NCBI RefSeq assembly: GCF_000374125.1
Contig: NZ_KB893637.1
Span: 186,001 to 250,000, forward strand
Direction: 5' to 3'
From: Niabella aurantiaca DSM 17617
GTDB taxonomy: Bacteria; Bacteroidota; Bacteroidia; Chitinophagales; Chitinophagaceae
DNA length: 64,000 nucleotides
Made by a program: the position numbers and the translations under genes. Shown in pieces: positions 63,577 through 64,000 of the stretch. Position 1 is the stretch's first letter. The number at the start of each line of letters is the position of its first letter. The notes beneath the pieces were generated by a model that ran no database searches, had not been told where the DNA came from, and worked only from the letters and a program-made list of their open reading frames with translations.

Positions 63577-64000
63577 ATGATGATCCGCAACATCCGCCCC
63601 TTAAGCCGCTTCTTAAAATTAATGATAGGTTTGCTCCTGACCGTTAGTATGTGGGCACAAACCGGAAAGCCCCGGGGAACCTTTAGTTACAGCCCCGTGC
63701 CGGCAAAGCCGTTGAGGATCTATTTTGATTATTTCCATCATTCATTGCCCAATACCAAAGTAGGGAATCACCTGGTTACCGGCAGCTGGATCGCAGGGGC
63801 GGGGCGGTACGCCTGGGATGATTTTGTACATTCCAACACGTTTGATCCTGTATTTACGGCCCTGGGCCATGAGCACTTTATAACCATCGGGCGTGCGCCC
63901 TTTACAAAAGAGACCTTGAAAGACCAGGATGCCGTATTGATCCTGAATCCTGATAACCCGAAAGTGGTGCCGGAAGTGCCGGCGCTTGCAGATGTTGAGA
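63577..64000 (+). CDS. Exported protein, possibly DUF4350/glutamine-amidotransferase-like, C-terminus cut by window edge
   Basis: From ATG 63577, 141 residues are visible: a signal peptide ending SMWAQ, then 'LRIYFDYFHHSLPNTKVGN', 'VFTALGHEHFITIGRAPFT' and 'LKDQDAVLILNPDN'. The last pattern, 'L-K-D-x-D-A-V-L-I', fits the start of ThuA/DUF4350-like class I amidotransferase folds. This is weak, since most of the gene is outside. It follows the previous gene by 30 bases, so it belongs to the same operon. Confidence 0.5.
   Translation, partial: MMIRNIRPLSRFLKLMIGLLLTVSMWAQTGKPRGTFSYSPVPAKPLRIYFDYFHHSLPNTKVGNHLVTGSWIAGAGRYAWDDFVHSNTFDPVFTALGHEHFITIGRAPFTKETLKDQDAVLILNPDNPKVVPEVPALADVE

Noticed and set aside
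1-64000. tRNA, rRNA, CRISPR array, transposase, integrase or riboswitch
   Set aside because: No convincing tRNA-like folds, repeat-spacer arrays or mobile-element genes were recognised on either strand.

Overview
The window looks like a chromosomal segment of a Bacteroidota bacterium, most likely of the Chitinophagaceae (Niabella/Niastella/Chitinophaga type; genus is a guess). The evidence is two SusC/SusD pairs, many surface lipoproteins, the Bacteroidota-specific DUF4295 gene after rpmB-rpmG, DUF4382/DUF5008/DUF1735-type proteins, and promoter-like TAnnTTTG elements. I see no tRNA, rRNA, CRISPR, integrase or transposase.

Region 1 (1-19.4 kb) is mostly housekeeping. It holds a two-component system with an outer-membrane protein, a dctA-type transporter, a MerR/TipAS regulator, lpdA, the rpmB-rpmG-DUF4295 operon, ftsY and valS. 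Three items stand out. ValRS carries an in-frame insert of about 220 residues at the edge of its editing domain, and the insert resembles a phage-type BECR (barnase/EndoU/colicin/RelE-fold) nuclease domain. A gene pair at 11.3-12.4 kb looks like an L,D-transpeptidase-fold effector with an exported partner. A lipoprotein gene at 13.9-14.5 kb is cut by a single in-frame TAG. Short low-complexity inverted repeats sit between these genes, and one lies inside valS.

Region 2 (18-41 kb) is a large catabolic and regulatory cluster. It has an iron-dependent alcohol dehydrogenase, two cytoplasmic neutral-ceramidase-like proteins, a phosphodiester glycosidase (NAGPA) lipoprotein with intact motifs, an AraC regulator, an SGNH esterase and two sialidase-like proteins. 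Two operons follow. One encodes a DhnA/LsrF-type aldolase, an SDR and an aldo/keto reductase. The other encodes a class III aminotransferase, NagA-like deacetylase, NagB-like isomerase, ceramidase-like protein, FGGY kinase, aldo/keto reductase, Gfo/Idh/MocA oxidoreductase, SDR and aldehyde dehydrogenase. Together they suggest removal of a phosphodiester-linked or acylated amino sugar, its deacylation, phosphorylation and deamination, and redox processing of the product. The exact substrate is not determinable from sequence.

Region 3 (41.4-64 kb, all on the + strand, gaps mostly below 50 bases) is a polysaccharide-utilisation-type operon: SusC-SusD-fasciclin/discoidin-DUF5007-like, then SusC-SusD-fasciclin-DUF5008, followed by lipoproteins. 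Three of these have enzyme folds whose catalytic motifs appear lost: an M60-like peptidase, an alkaline-phosphatase-superfamily protein split by a discoidin-like insert, and a NAGPA-like protein. A sialidase-like lipoprotein follows, and a truncated last gene runs off the window. The main hypothesis is a surface assembly built from pseudo-enzymes that bind a glycan or glycoprotein. An intact NAGPA-type enzyme and other hydrolases for the same substrate lie in region 2.
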